Assembly (NCBI GenBank): GCA_963720945.1 | Contig: CAVRHH010000004.1 | Span: forward strand, 1-64,000 | Source of the DNA: Bog-532 sp963720945 | GTDB lineage: Bacteria; Actinomycetota; Actinomycetes; Streptosporangiales; Streptosporangiaceae | Length of the DNA: 64,000 nucleotides | Reading direction: 5' to 3' | Part shown: in pieces, positions 52,411 through 61,106 of the stretch | Numbering within the stretch: the stretch's first letter is position 1 | Layout: each line of letters starts with the position of its first letter | Program-made: the position numbers and the translations under genes | The notes under the pieces: model-generated | Told to the model about the DNA's origin: nothing | The model's input: the letters and a program-made list of their open reading frames with translations, nothing else | The model's database searches: none

Positions 52411-53010
52411 CTAGCTGTCGGCGAAGAAGATTTCCCGTACCTCGCGGGCAGCGTAGTACACCAGTACGTAACCGGCGGCGGGGTCGGCCCACCACCATCC
52501 CAGGGTGGCGTTCAGCACAAGGCCCAGTAGCACCGCGGCGGCCAGGATGCCGTCGATCATTGTTACCCGGCCCTCGGTCCTGAGGACGGGGTTCTCCAGG
52601 GCGCGGCCGGTCCGGGCTTTGCCGGCGGCCAGGAGGAACATCACCGCGGTGGTCATCGCGGTCCAGATGATCCCGGGAACGGAGTGCCGCGGGTGATATC
52701 CGGTGGCCAGCACGACGGTGGACTGCACCAGCAGGTAGATCGCCAGGGCGGCGAACGCGTACCCGATCAGCCGCAGGCCACGGCGCTGGCGCTCCGCGCC
52801 GGTTCCGGACAGTTCCCAGATCACGACCGTGGAGGCGCCGATCTCGATCAGCGAGTCAAGGCCGAAGCCGGCCAGCGCCACGGACCGGGCTGATATGGCC
52901 GCGATGGCCAGGACCACGATCCCGGCCACGTTCCAGGCCAGCGTCAGGTACTCGAGGGCAAGGCCGCGGCGCACAAGGGCCTTCCGCGCCGGGCTGTCCG
53001 CAATGGCCAC
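52411..53010 (-). CDS. CDF-like cation transporter (short form)
   Basis: The 199-residue protein has five to six membrane helices with AGFGLDSLIEIGASTVVIWE and TMIDGILAAAVLLGLVLNAT, the paired helix II/V motifs (xxxxD, here GLDS and MIDG with Asp) of cation-diffusion-facilitator family proteins. The cytoplasmic C-terminal domain is absent. It is predicted to exchange a divalent metal for protons, though these short actinobacterial forms have not been assigned a metal. Confidence 0.75.
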   Translation of the reverse strand: MAIADSPARKALVRRGLALEYLTLAWNVAGIVVLAIAAISARSVALAGFGLDSLIEIGASTVVIWELSGTGAERQRRGLRLIGYAFAALAIYLLVQSTVVLATGYHPRHSVPGIIWTAMTTAVMFLLAAGKARTGRALENPVLRTEGRVTMIDGILAAAVLLGLVLNATLGWWWADPAAGYVLVYYAAREVREIFFADS

Positions 53011-53162
53011 AGGTGTAAGCCTGCCGGCGGCCGCCGCCCGGAAGCCAGGGCCCTAACCTTCTGTTCCCGAACTATCCGGTCTCTGGAGACGCGGGATTCC
53101 ACGCCCGGAAACCAGTCACCCGAGGGCAGCGCAGCCCGGCTGCGCCTAGGCAGCAACGCGCT

Positions 53163-53429
53163 GTGGCTGGTGTCGGTCTCCGTGCCTTCGGCGTCCTGTC
53201 CGGCGCCGTCTCGGTGATCACCGGGCTGCAGAACCGCAGCCTGGGAGTATTCGCGATCGGGCTGGGTGTGCTCGCCGGCGTGGCAGGTGCAGCTGTGCTG
53301 ATCTGGCGGTTCCGGGCCGAACGGCGCCAGCGCGGGCTTTATGGGCCTGGGGGAACTTCGGTTTTTAAAGGCGGCCGAAGGCGACGTTGCCGGGGGCGGC
53401 GGCGTCCCGGCTGGCGAAGAACTCGGTAA
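53163..53429 (+). CDS. Possible small membrane protein
   Basis: From GTG 53163 the first 58 residues (GLRAFGVLSGAVSVITGLQN, LGVFAIGLGVLAGVAGAAVL) form two hydrophobic helices followed by RFRAERRQRG. The last 30 residues are antisense to the EF-hand gene and Arg-rich, so the natural stop may have been lost. Confidence 0.4.
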   Translation: MAGVGLRAFGVLSGAVSVITGLQNRSLGVFAIGLGVLAGVAGAAVLIWRFRAERRQRGLYGPGGTSVFKGGRRRRCRGRRRPGWRRTR

Positions 53430-54911
53430 TCGCGAGGGTGAGTTCCGGGGTGTCCAGGAAACCATTGTGGTCCAGGTCGAGCCGGATGAAGGCCCGCCCG
53501 GCCTGCCCGGCGCTGGCCCCGTATACGGCGGCGAGCTGCGTATACTCCCCGGCATCCAGCACCCCGTTACGGTCGCGGTCAGCTACCTGGATGAGGCTGT
53601 GCGCGGCGGTGCGGACAGCGGCGTCAAAGCCGGGCCGGTCGTCGATGGTGCGGCCCATGGCGGCGGCGAACTCATCGGGGGTGATCTCCTGGTCGCCGTT
53701 GGCGTCCATGTGCCGCAGCAGCGCGTCGAACAGTGCGCGCTGCGCTGAAGCGACGGCCTGTCCTGTCGCGGAATCGATGGCATGGCCGAAGGTGCCGCAC
53801 AGCCGGCGGGTCAGCTGCTCATAGTCGTCGCGTTGCCACACGCCGTTCCCGTCGGTGTCGATGACGGCGAAGCGGCGCTCCAGCACGGCCCGTTCACCGG
53901 CGGTGAGCGGGCGTGCGCGGCCGGCCGTGTCATCCCTGGTGATCATCGTGGCTGCCGGGTTCGCGGTGGCCTGCCGTGCCGCTCGCCTGGTGCCCGCCGC
54001 GCTGGCGGCCACTGTGATCACCAGGACCGCGGCGATGACGATGACCGACAGCCAGGCCGGGATTATTGCCGCCCAACCCACCCCAGAGCCGTGCAGCGCC
54101 TGCAGCAAGAGCTTGATGCCGGTGAAGGCGCAGATGACGGCCAGGCCGCTATTGAGGTAGACGATCCGGTCGAGCACCCGGGCCAGCAGCACATACACCT
54201 GGCGGAGTCCCATCAGCGCGAAGGCGTTGCACGCCACGATCAGGTAGGCGCTGGTGGTGATGCCGAAGACAGCCGGGATCGAATCGAGGGCGAACAGCAC
54301 ATCGGCCACCCCGATCGCCAGGATCAGCAGCAGCATCGGGCCGGCCACCAGCGCCGGCCCCGCCAGGTGATCAGGTGGCCGCCGTGATCCTCGCCGGCCA
54401 GGAGCGCGCGGCGCCGCAGCCATGACATCAGCCGGAGCTGCTGCTGTGGCTGACGGCCCGGCCGGCCAGTGATCAGCCCGACCGCGGTCCACACCAGGAT
54501 GCCGCCCAGCGGGTAAAACACCCAGCCGTACCGGTTCGCCGCCGCTGCCCCGGCCACGATGAGGGCCGACCGCAGAACCAGGGCAAGCCCGATGCCCAGC
54601 AGCAGGACGCGATGCTGGCGGGCTGCCGGTACCGCAAACCAGCTCATGATCAGGTAGAAGATGAACAGGTTGTCCAGGCTCAGGCTGTACTCGGTGAGAT
54701 AACCGGCGTAGAACTGGCCCGCCGCCACCCAGCCAGCCGCGACCCCGACGCCCAGCCCGAAGATCACCGCCAGCGACACGTAGACCCCGGCCCAGCGCAG
54801 GGCCCTGCGCGCGGTGAACGAGCCGTGCCCGGGCCGGCCGGTCAGCACGACCTCCGCAGCGACCGCAATGATCAGGCCCGCCGCCGGCGCCACCCATGCC
54901 AGACCAGTCAC
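53365..54911 (-). pseudogene. TerC-family membrane protein fused to a four-EF-hand domain, split by a frameshift
   Basis: ATG 54911 begins a TerC domain (YSLSLDNLFIFYLIMSWFAV) that leaves frame after LRRRALLAGEDHGG. The next frame resumes at about 54370 with GPMLLLILAIGVADVLFALD and SIPAVFGITTSAYLIVACNA, the second TerC half. A cytoplasmic part follows with four EF-hand loops: DTDGNGVWQRDD, DANGDQEITPDE, DRDRNGVLDAGE and DLDHNGFLDTPE, each with Asp at 1/3, Asn/Asp at 5 and an acidic residue at 12. TerC proteins are thought to export Mn2+ or similar ions. Calcium control is inferred from the fusion. The shift lies in TGGCGGGGCCGG (54365-54380) and could be an assembly error; corrected length would be about 515 residues. 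Confidence 0.75.
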
Positions 54912-55065
54912 CGGGCCACGTCCTCCGTCAGCTCACGCGATGGCGGGGGCATCAGCCCGGTTCCCGGCACGGCCACCCTGGCTGCCGCGGCACCCGCCCG
55001 CCCGGCATCCTGCCAGGCAGCGCCAAAAGTCACAAGATGACCTCGGTCTCCTGCGCGCCGCGCGT

Positions 55066-56214
55066 TCAGCTCAGCAGGCGGGCTCCGTCCGGGCCAGTTA
55101 CCTGCTGGAGCATGCTGCGGGCGAGTTGCTGGATCTGGGGCGGCAGGGGCACGTAGCCGGTGGCGGCGGCGTAGGCCTGGCCGCCGTGGGTGAGCCAGTC
55201 CAGGAGATTGACCAGTGCCTGGCCGGTGGCCTGGCTGGCCTGGTGGGTGTAGATGAGCGCCCAGCTGTAGCCGGAGATGGGGTAGCTGTCTGCCCCGGGC
55301 TCGTTGACGATGGAGAAGTCGGCCGGCGTGATGCCGGGTTTCTGGGCCGCGTCGGCGGCGATGGATGCGGCGCTGGGTGTGACGTAGTCCCCGGCCTGGT
55401 TACGGATGGCGGCCTCGAAGAGGGCCGGCCCCTTGGAGTAGGACCGTTCGATGTACCCGATGGAAAACGGGATGTGGGCAACGGCTTCCGCGACGCCAGG
55501 GTTACCCTCCACCCCGATGCCGGCCGGCCAGTGCAGGGTCGTGCCCGTCCCCACCTTGGCCGCCCAGGCAGGGTCGACGCTGGAGAGGTAGCTGCTGAAG
55601 ATGTAGGTGGTGCCGCTGCCGTCGGAACGGTGCACGACGGTGATCTGCTGGCTGGGCAGGCTGACGTGCGGGTTGAGGGCCATGATGGCGGGGTCGCGCC
55701 AGCTGGTGATCTGGCCGAGGAAGATCCGTGCGATGACCGGGCCGGTGAGATGCAGCCCGGGCAGGCCGGTGAGGTTATAGGCGATGGCTTCGGCGCCGAG
55801 GTCGACGGGGACCTGGACGGAAGCGCCGCCGTGGGCGGCGGCCTGCTCGGCGGCGGTCATGGGCACGTCGGAGGCACCGAAATCGGCCTGCTTCGCGCTG
55901 AAGGCGGCGATGCCCGCGCTGCTGCCCACCGCGGAGTAGCCGATCGCCACTGCGGGGTTTTCCTGGTGGTATCTGGCGAACGCCAGGTCGAAGAACGGCG
56001 CGTCGAATGTTGAGCCGGAGCCGGTAAGAGTAGCGGCGGGACCGCCGCTACTGGTGGCCGTGGGCGGTGCCGGTGAGGAGGTACTGGTGCTGCCCGCGGT
56101 CGTGGCGGTGCACGCGGCCAGGGCGAGCGTGATGATCGCGGCGGCGCCCGCGCTGATGGTCCTGGTCCGTGCGTGGTGGTGGCTGGGAACGTGCCGTCCG
56201 TCATTGGCTGGCAT
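55066..56214 (-). CDS. pstS: Phosphate ABC transporter substrate-binding lipoprotein PstS
   Basis: ATG 56214 (after AGAGGAAAAACC) starts a lipoprotein signal with lipobox LALAAC (Cys35). The mature part reads TLTGSGSTFDAPFFDLAFAR, GYSAVGSSAGIAAFSAKQAD(FGASD), VHRSDGSGTTYIFSSYLSSV and ISGYSWALIY, the phosphate-binding loops of PstS (Ser, Asp, Arg, Ser-Gly-Thr). It would capture phosphate outside the membrane. pstC/A/B are not in the window. The same frame is open upstream into the MFS gene, with no stop between. Confidence 0.88.
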   Translation of the reverse strand: MPANDGRHVPSHHHARTRTISAGAAAIITLALAACTATTAGSTSTSSPAPPTATSSGGPAATLTGSGSTFDAPFFDLAFARYHQENPAVAIGYSAVGSSAGIAAFSAKQADFGASDVPMTAAEQAAAHGGASVQVPVDLGAEAIAYNLTGLPGLHLTGPVIARIFLGQITSWRDPAIMALNPHVSLPSQQITVVHRSDGSGTTYIFSSYLSSVDPAWAAKVGTGTTLHWPAGIGVEGNPGVAEAVAHIPFSIGYIERSYSKGPALFEAAIRNQAGDYVTPSAASIAADAAQKPGITPADFSIVNEPGADSYPISGYSWALIYTHQASQATGQALVNLLDWLTHGGQAYAAATGYVPLPPQIQQLARSMLQQVTGPDGARLLS

Positions 56215-57966
56215 TGGTTTTTCCTCTGCTGACGTGAGGCGGGTTAGTGCTGCCTGGTGTGCTGGACCCAGGCGTGGGCGCCGATCTGCACCGCTTCCCA
56301 GGGGCTGCCGGGGAGTGGCGTGCCGGCAGAGGGTGCGCATGAGCGCGAACGTGTCGCCCATCGAGTGCAGAAAGTGCACCCCATCCCTGGCGCCAAAAGC
56401 GCCCGGCCGGTCAGGCCAGTGATCGGGCGGGCGGACCGGGACCGCGCCGGCGCCGGCAATCAGCTTGCCGTAGCCGGGCAGTTCCTCCGCGCCGCCGGGG
56501 GAGGGGTCTTTCCGTGCTGTGCCGGGTTCGGCTGGTCTGTGCCCGCGGCGGGACGCCAGCAAGGCGGCCGCCGCCGACATGCTGGCCAGGAACAGGACCG
56601 CGATCCGGAATCCCTGCCACGGCGAGGCGCCGAGCTCATACGCCGCCCCGGTGAGCGCCAGGCCGAGGGCCGTCCCTGTTCCCCGGGTCATGTTGAGCAC
56701 ACCGCCCGCCATGGCCGACTGGCGTTCGGGGGCCGCCGCCATGATCGCCGCGTTGTTCGGCGGGGTGAACAACCCGAGCCCAGCCCCCACCACAGCCAGC
56801 CCCGTGATCAGGGTCAGCTGTCCGGGCCGGCCGAGGGCCAGGGCGATCAGCATGACGGCAACGATCGTCATGCCGGCGACTGTCAGCAGCCGGGGCCCGC
56901 GGCGGTCGGCAAGGCGCCCAGCCAGCGGCGCCACCACGGCAAGGCACAACGGCATGACGGTCAGCTCCAGCCCGGCGCGGCCGGAAGATGCCCGCAGCGC
57001 CCGCTCCAGGTAGAACGGGGCCAGGAGCAGAACACCGAACATGACCAGGTAAGACAGCATCCCGCTGGTTACCCCCGACGTGAACGCGGGGCTGCGGAAC
57101 AGGGAGGTGTCGAGCATCGGCGCGCGTGCCCTGCGTTCCCAGCGCACGAAGCCGGTCCCCAGCACTGCCGCCCCCGCCAGCAGGCCGGTGATCACCGGGG
57201 ACGTCCAGCCAGCCCGGTTCCCGAGCGTCGCGGCGGACAGCAGCGCCGTGACGGCGGGGATGAACAGGGCGAGCCCGGCCCAGTCGAAGGGCGCCCGCTG
57301 CTGGAGGTGACGGCTGCGGGGAATGAGCAGCCACCCTGCCCCCAGCCCCGCCAGGCCCAGGGGGACATTGATGAGGAAGATCAGCCGCCACCCCCCCGCC
57401 GCCAGCAGCAGGCCGCCAGCCGCGGGGCCAAGGGCGAGGCCAAGGGCCTGAGCAGCCCCCTGGATGCCAATCCCCCGGCCGAGCGAGGCGCGGGGCAGGG
57501 CCAGGTAGATGATCGCCACGCTGTTCGCCTGGAGCATGGCCGCGCCCACGGCCTGCAGGACCCGGAACCCGGCAAGGGCAGCCAGGCTCGGGGCCAGCCC
57601 GCACAGGGCGGAGCCGAGGATGAAGACACCGAAGCCATAGGTGTACAAGAGCTTTCGGCCCGCCATGTCCGCCACCCGCCCCACCGCGGTGACCGTCGCC
57701 ACCAGGACGAGGAGGTAGCTGAGGCCAACCCAGGTCACGGCGCCGAGGCTGGCGTGGAACGTGCGCTGCAGGGTGGGCAGGGCGAGCGTGACGATGCTGG
57801 CGTCAAGCTGGCCCATGAACGCGCCCACGCACACGGTCCCCACGGCCAGCCACGGGGCGCCCGGGCGCCGGGCGATGGCCCGGGGGCGGGGCGGCTCGGT
57901 GAGGAACCGATGGAACCCGCGGCGGGCGGCAGTACGGGCTGCCTGGTCTGCGTCGCTGGCCGCCAC
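55066..57966 (-). CDS. DHA2-type MFS exporter whose frame continues into PstS (966 aa ORF)
   Basis: GTG 57966 begins an MFS protein of the 14-helix drug:H+ antiporter group: FMGQLDASIVTLALPTLQRT (motif D1 of DHA2), VGRVADMAGRKLLYTYGFGV (motif A), LGLALGPAAGGLLLAAGGWR (motif C). Helices end near residue 480 (AAALLASRRGHRPAEP). About 95 hydrophilic residues with no stop lead straight into the PstS methionine. Either the exporter stop was lost, or a 14-helix exporter carries PstS as an extracytoplasmic domain; a separate PstS start with its own ribosome site makes the first more likely. It is divergent from a lysR gene. Confidence 0.75.
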   Translation of the reverse strand: MAASDADQAARTAARRGFHRFLTEPPRPRAIARRPGAPWLAVGTVCVGAFMGQLDASIVTLALPTLQRTFHASLGAVTWVGLSYLLVLVATVTAVGRVADMAGRKLLYTYGFGVFILGSALCGLAPSLAALAGFRVLQAVGAAMLQANSVAIIYLALPRASLGRGIGIQGAAQALGLALGPAAGGLLLAAGGWRLIFLINVPLGLAGLGAGWLLIPRSRHLQQRAPFDWAGLALFIPAVTALLSAATLGNRAGWTSPVITGLLAGAAVLGTGFVRWERRARAPMLDTSLFRSPAFTSGVTSGMLSYLVMFGVLLLAPFYLERALRASSGRAGLELTVMPLCLAVVAPLAGRLADRRGPRLLTVAGMTIVAVMLIALALGRPGQLTLITGLAVVGAGLGLFTPPNNAAIMAAAPERQSAMAGGVLNMTRGTGTALGLALTGAAYELGASPWQGFRIAVLFLASMSAAAALLASRRGHRPAEPGTARKDPSPGGAEELPGYGKLIAGAGAVPVRPPDHWPDRPGAFGARDGVHFLHSMGDTFALMRTLCRHATPRQPLGSGADRRPRLGPAHQAALTRLTSAEEKPMPANDGRHVPSHHHARTRTISAGAAAIITLALAACTATTAGSTSTSSPAPPTATSSGGPAATLTGSGSTFDAPFFDLAFARYHQENPAVAIGYSAVGSSAGIAAFSAKQADFGASDVPMTAAEQAAAHGGASVQVPVDLGAEAIAYNLTGLPGLHLTGPVIARIFLGQITSWRDPAIMALNPHVSLPSQQITVVHRSDGSGTTYIFSSYLSSVDPAWAAKVGTGTTLHWPAGIGVEGNPGVAEAVAHIPFSIGYIERSYSKGPALFEAAIRNQAGDYVTPSAASIAADAAQKPGITPADFSIVNEPGADSYPISGYSWALIYTHQASQATGQALVNLLDWLTHGGQAYAAATGYVPLPPQIQQLARSMLQQVTGPDGARLLS

Positions 57967-58063
57967 TCGTAACCTGCCTCCGCCCGGGCCGGCGAAACCG
58001 GCTCCGCTGACATCGTCAGGCTCCCCGCTGGTAGATGTCGAATACTTGTTTTTGCTGATAGCG

Positions 58064-58078
58064 ATAAGATTTTCTTAT
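58064..58078. promoter_or_regulatory. AT-rich palindrome overlapping the lysR start
   Basis: ATAAGATTTTCTTAT is a perfect 6-bp-arm inverted repeat that includes the AT of ATG 58077, in a local AT-rich patch. No ribosome site precedes the ATG, so the mRNA may be leaderless. A LysR-type T-N11-A site for autoregulation and control of the divergent exporter is likely. Confidence 0.5.
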
Positions 58079-58967
58079 GGATCTGCGGCGCCTGGGTCAC
58101 TTCCTTGCGGTGGCCGATCACGGCGGATTCACCCGCGCGTCGAAGGCTGTATTCGTCTCCCAGCCAGCGTTGTCGCTGGCCGTCAGGGAGCTGGAGGAAG
58201 AACTCGGCGCCGAGCTGTTCTACCGGGCAGGCCGCAGCGTGCGGCTCACCCCGGCCGGCAAAGCGCTCCTCGGGCAGGCCCGCCAGGCGCTTCGCGACGT
58301 CGACACCGCGCGGGCCGCAGTGGCCTCGGTCACCGGCCTGGTGACCGGCTCGCTCACCCTCGGCTCCCTGCCGACGCTCGCGGCCGACCCGCTGGCCGGC
58401 CTGGTCGGCCGGTTCCGCACCGCGCACCCAGGAGTGCTCGTCGATCTCGCCGCCCCCGAAGACACCGCGGACCTGGCGGAATTGCTGCAAAACGGCCAGT
58501 GCGAACTCGGGCTCGCCGAGGGCGCCTCACTCCCCGCCGGACTCACCACACATGAACTCACCCGGCAAAGGCTGCTGATCATCCTGCCGCCGGGCACCAT
58601 ACGGCCAGCCCAGCTCGCCATCGCAGAACTTGGCCGCGTACCGTTCATCGCCGCACCGCACGGAACATCCAGCCGGCGGCTGCTCGACGAGGCGCTCACA
58701 GATGCAGGCCTGTCCCCGCACATCGCGGTCGTGACCGCACAGCGCGAGGCCATCCTGCCGCTCGTGCTGGCCGGCGCAGGCGCCGCGCTCCTCCCTGAGC
58801 CACTCGCCCAGGTAGCCGCCCGGCTCGGCGCCGTCGTGAGCGACCCGCGCCCGCCCATCACCCGCAGCATCGTCCTCGCCCACCGGCCCGGGCCCCTGGC
58901 GCCCGCCGCCCGCCGGTTCCTGGAACTCGCGGCCGGCGCCAACCCCGAATCCGAGCTCCCGGCGTGA
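58077..58967 (+). CDS. LysR family transcriptional regulator
   Basis: The 296-residue protein has the N-terminal winged helix (LGHFLAVADHGGFTRASKAV, SQPALSLAVRELEEELGAEL(F)) and the effector-binding domain from about residue 90 (GSLTLGSLPTLAADPLAGLV). It is divergent from the MFS-PstS frame with 110 nt between, the classical LysR arrangement, so it probably controls the exporter. Confidence 0.9.
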   Translation: MDLRRLGHFLAVADHGGFTRASKAVFVSQPALSLAVRELEEELGAELFYRAGRSVRLTPAGKALLGQARQALRDVDTARAAVASVTGLVTGSLTLGSLPTLAADPLAGLVGRFRTAHPGVLVDLAAPEDTADLAELLQNGQCELGLAEGASLPAGLTTHELTRQRLLIILPPGTIRPAQLAIAELGRVPFIAAPHGTSSRRLLDEALTDAGLSPHIAVVTAQREAILPLVLAGAGAALLPEPLAQVAARLGAVVSDPRPPITRSIVLAHRPGPLAPAARRFLELAAGANPESELPA

Positions 58968-59060
58968 TGCCAGCATGCCGGCCGGGTCCATCAGGGGTAC
59001 ACGCCAGTTACGCGCGCTGCGGTATCAGCACGCCCGCGCCAACCTGGCCGTCCACGCCCT

Positions 59061-59083
59061 CAGCCTGGCATATCGCCAGGCTG
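59061..59083. terminator. Terminator hairpin after lysR
   Basis: CAGCCTGGC and GCCAGGCTG (9-bp arms, 5-nt loop) lie 93 nt after the lysR stop. Confidence 0.6.
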
Positions 59084-59195
59084 CCATGCCCGGTGAGCAG
59101 GAGCTACCTCGCTGCGGCGCGTGAAAAGTGGTCCTCGCCCTAGCAGGTCTCACTGCAGGGCACCCGGCCTGCCCGCTCCACCTGCTGCCGGGACG

Positions 59196-59615
59196 TCAAG
59201 CCGGCTGGCCCCCCGCGTGTTCTGCGGCTCTCCACACGGAGTCCAGGGCGGCCCTGAGCCTGCCCGCGGCCTCACCGGCGACCGGCTGGAGGGCGGGCTG
59301 GCCGGTGATGGTCACCATGGTCTGCGGGTCGAGCGCTTCGACGATGGTCTGGCCCGCCTCGCTGCGCACCACCACATTGCACGGCAGCAGCAGGCCGATA
59401 GAAGAGTCAATGCCGAGTGCCCGGTGCGCCAGGGGCGGGTTGCAGGCGCCCAGGATCAGGTAGTCCTCCATGTCCTCGCCCAGCGTGTCGCGCAGGGTCG
59501 CCCGCATGTCGATCTCGGTCAGCACGCCGAAGCCCTCGGCCTTGAGCGCGTCGCGCACGCGGGCCGCCCCCTCAGCGAACGGCGCCTCGATACGGATGCT
59601 GATGCCGTAACCCAT
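59196..59615 (-). CDS. DUF302 domain protein
   Basis: The 139-residue protein YGISIRIEAPFAEGAARVRD with LKAEGFGVLTEIDMRATLRD and ILGACNPPLAHRALGIDSSI then GLLLPCNVVVR is the DUF302 fold. The ACNP and LPCN cysteines are conserved in family members that travel with CstR/CsoR and sulfur genes. It is the last gene of the sulfur-stress operon, 22 nt after the CstR-like gene. Confidence 0.85.
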   Translation of the reverse strand: MGYGISIRIEAPFAEGAARVRDALKAEGFGVLTEIDMRATLRDTLGEDMEDYLILGACNPPLAHRALGIDSSIGLLLPCNVVVRSEAGQTIVEALDPQTMVTITGQPALQPVAGEAAGRLRAALDSVWRAAEHAGGQPA

Positions 59616-59637
59616 GTCTCCTCCTGCGTCTGCTGTG

Positions 59638-59901
59638 TCAGGCCAGGGTGAGGAACATCTTCTCCATCTGTTCCTCGGTCATTGGGGAGTCGGTGTCCCC
59701 GGACAGGCACTGGCGCATGCCGCTGGCCACGATCTTGAAGCCGGCCCGGTCGAGGGCGCGTGAGACCGCGGCGAGCTGGGTGACCACGTCGGTGCAGTCC
59801 CGGCCGGACTCCACCATGGCGATGACCCCGGCCAGCTGCCCGTGGGCGCGGCGGAGCCGGTTGAGCACCTGGCCTGCGGCATCCTCATCGATCTTCATCA
59901 A
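59638..59901 (-). CDS. CsoR/CstR-family repressor (persulfide-sensing type)
   Basis: The 87-residue all-helical DUF156 protein has NRLRRAHGQLAGVIAMVESG, Cys36 (GRDCTDVV) and Cys65 (GMRQCL). The His61 that Cu(I)-sensing CsoR needs is Gly61 here, so the two-Cys CstR type that forms di/trisulfide bridges with persulfides is favoured. The operator ATACCC-N4-GGGTAT lies 30 nt upstream and twice in the 62.15 kb promoter. Neighbours are rhodanese, TauE and DUF302. Confidence 0.85.
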   Translation of the reverse strand: MMKIDEDAAGQVLNRLRRAHGQLAGVIAMVESGRDCTDVVTQLAAVSRALDRAGFKIVASGMRQCLSGDTDSPMTEEQMEKMFLTLA

Positions 59902-59930
59902 CCGTCTCCCTTGCTATTCACTCGCCTCAG

Positions 59931-59948
59931 TATACCCGGTAGGGTATA
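59931..59948. promoter_or_regulatory. CstR-type operator
   Basis: TATACCCGGTAGGGTATA: 7-bp arms around GGTA, the form known for CsoR/CstR operators. It lies between tauE and the repressor gene on the minus strand. Confidence 0.75.
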
Positions 59949-59962
59949 TGTCCTGCGGCACG

Positions 59963-60739
59963 TCACAACAGGCCGGGGAGGCTGCGGGTCAGCGTGTACC
60001 CGGCCACGATAAGGACCAGCAGCGTGAACGCCACGCTCAGCCGCTGCGGGTTGGCGTGCCCGGCCAGGCTGCCGCCGGCGAGGGCGCCGGTTACCGCGGC
60101 GCCGGTGAACACCCCGATGAGCGCCCAGTCCAGGGTCAGGCCGCCGTGACCAGCCCGCGCCGCGAGGGCTACCGCGCTGTTCACCGCGATCACGACGAGG
60201 GAGGTTCCGGCCGCCGTGGGCATGTCGAAGCCAAGGACCAGGACCAGCGCGGGGACAACGACGAACCCGCCGCCGACCCCGAAGAACCCGGTGATCAGCC
60301 CGACGCCCGTGGCGGCGGCCGCGACCAGGATGGCATGCCGGGCCCCGCCGGCAGGCGCGGCGCCCTGGGCGCGCTGAGCCTGGCTGCGGCGGCGCAGGAT
60401 CATCATGACCGCCACCACGAGCATGAGCAGGCCGAACCCGGCCAGCAGCACGCTCGCCGGGACCGCCGCGCTGGCTCTCGATCCGGCATAGGAACCGGCG
60501 ATGCCAAGAACCCCGAACGTCGCGCCTGCCTTGAGCCGGACCCGCCCGGCGTGGGCATGCACCAGCGCACCGACGGCAGCGGCGGTACCGACCACCATCA
60601 GTGACGCGGTGGTGGCCTGATGTGCGCTCTGGCCCAGCAGGTACACGAGGGCGGGCACGGTGAGGATGGACCCGCCCCCGCCGAGCGCGCCGAGGCTGGC
60701 CCCGATCAGCAGGCCCGCCGCGACCGCCAGCACGATCAC
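59963..60739 (-). CDS. Sulfite/organosulfonate exporter TauE/SafE family protein
   Basis: The 258-residue membrane protein has the paired TauE repeats: IGASLGALGGGGSILTVPAL at the N-terminus and GLITGFFGVGGGFVVVPALV in the second half, each starting one half of an eight-helix bundle. It is expected to move sulfite, thiosulfate or another small sulfur anion. GTG 60739 is 4 nt past the rhodanese stop, so the two are coupled. CstR operons of this type carry tauE in Staphylococcus and actinobacteria. Confidence 0.88.
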   Translation of the reverse strand: MIVLAVAAGLLIGASLGALGGGGSILTVPALVYLLGQSAHQATTASLMVVGTAAAVGALVHAHAGRVRLKAGATFGVLGIAGSYAGSRASAAVPASVLLAGFGLLMLVVAVMMILRRRSQAQRAQGAAPAGGARHAILVAAAATGVGLITGFFGVGGGFVVVPALVLVLGFDMPTAAGTSLVVIAVNSAVALAARAGHGGLTLDWALIGVFTGAAVTGALAGGSLAGHANPQRLSVAFTLLVLIVAGYTLTRSLPGLL

Positions 60740-60743
60740 CGGC

Positions 60744-61106
60744 TCACGCCACCCGGCCGGGGCGGCCGCCGGCAGCGACCACGGAGAGCCCGGCGCGCGC
60801 CCAGGCGTGCATTCCCCCGGACAGGTTGATAACCTCGCGGCCCTCGCGGGCCAGCATCCTGGCGGCCAGGGCGGACCGGTGGCCGGAGCGGCACACTGTG
60901 ACCACGGTGCATTGTGGTGGCAGGTCCTTCATCCGGGCGGGAAGGTGGCTGAGCGGGATGTGCCGGGCGCCGGGAGCGTGCCCGGCCCGCCATTCGGGGC
61001 CCTCGCGCACGTCGAGCAGGATCGCGCCCTGGCGTACCAGCTGGCTGGCCTGCTCCGCGCTGGCCCTGGGCCGCCGCCGGAACAGGCCGCCGGGCCAGCC
61101 GCTCAT
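60744..61106 (-). CDS. Rhodanese-domain sulfurtransferase
   Basis: The 120-residue single-domain rhodanese has ILLDVREGPEWRAGHAPGAR, IPLSHLPARM and the active-site loop VVTVCRSGHRSALAARML, whose Cys carries the persulfide. It ends in NLSGGMHAWARAGLSVV. Its start overlaps the stop of the MBL-rhodanese gene by 4 nt. Confidence 0.9.
   Translation of the reverse strand: MSGWPGGLFRRRPRASAEQASQLVRQGAILLDVREGPEWRAGHAPGARHIPLSHLPARMKDLPPQCTVVTVCRSGHRSALAARMLAREGREVINLSGGMHAWARAGLSVVAAGGRPGRVA

Noticed and set aside
59638..59901. Copper-sensing CsoR
   Set aside because: The third ligand His is replaced by Gly61 and the neighbours are sulfur genes, not copper transporters.
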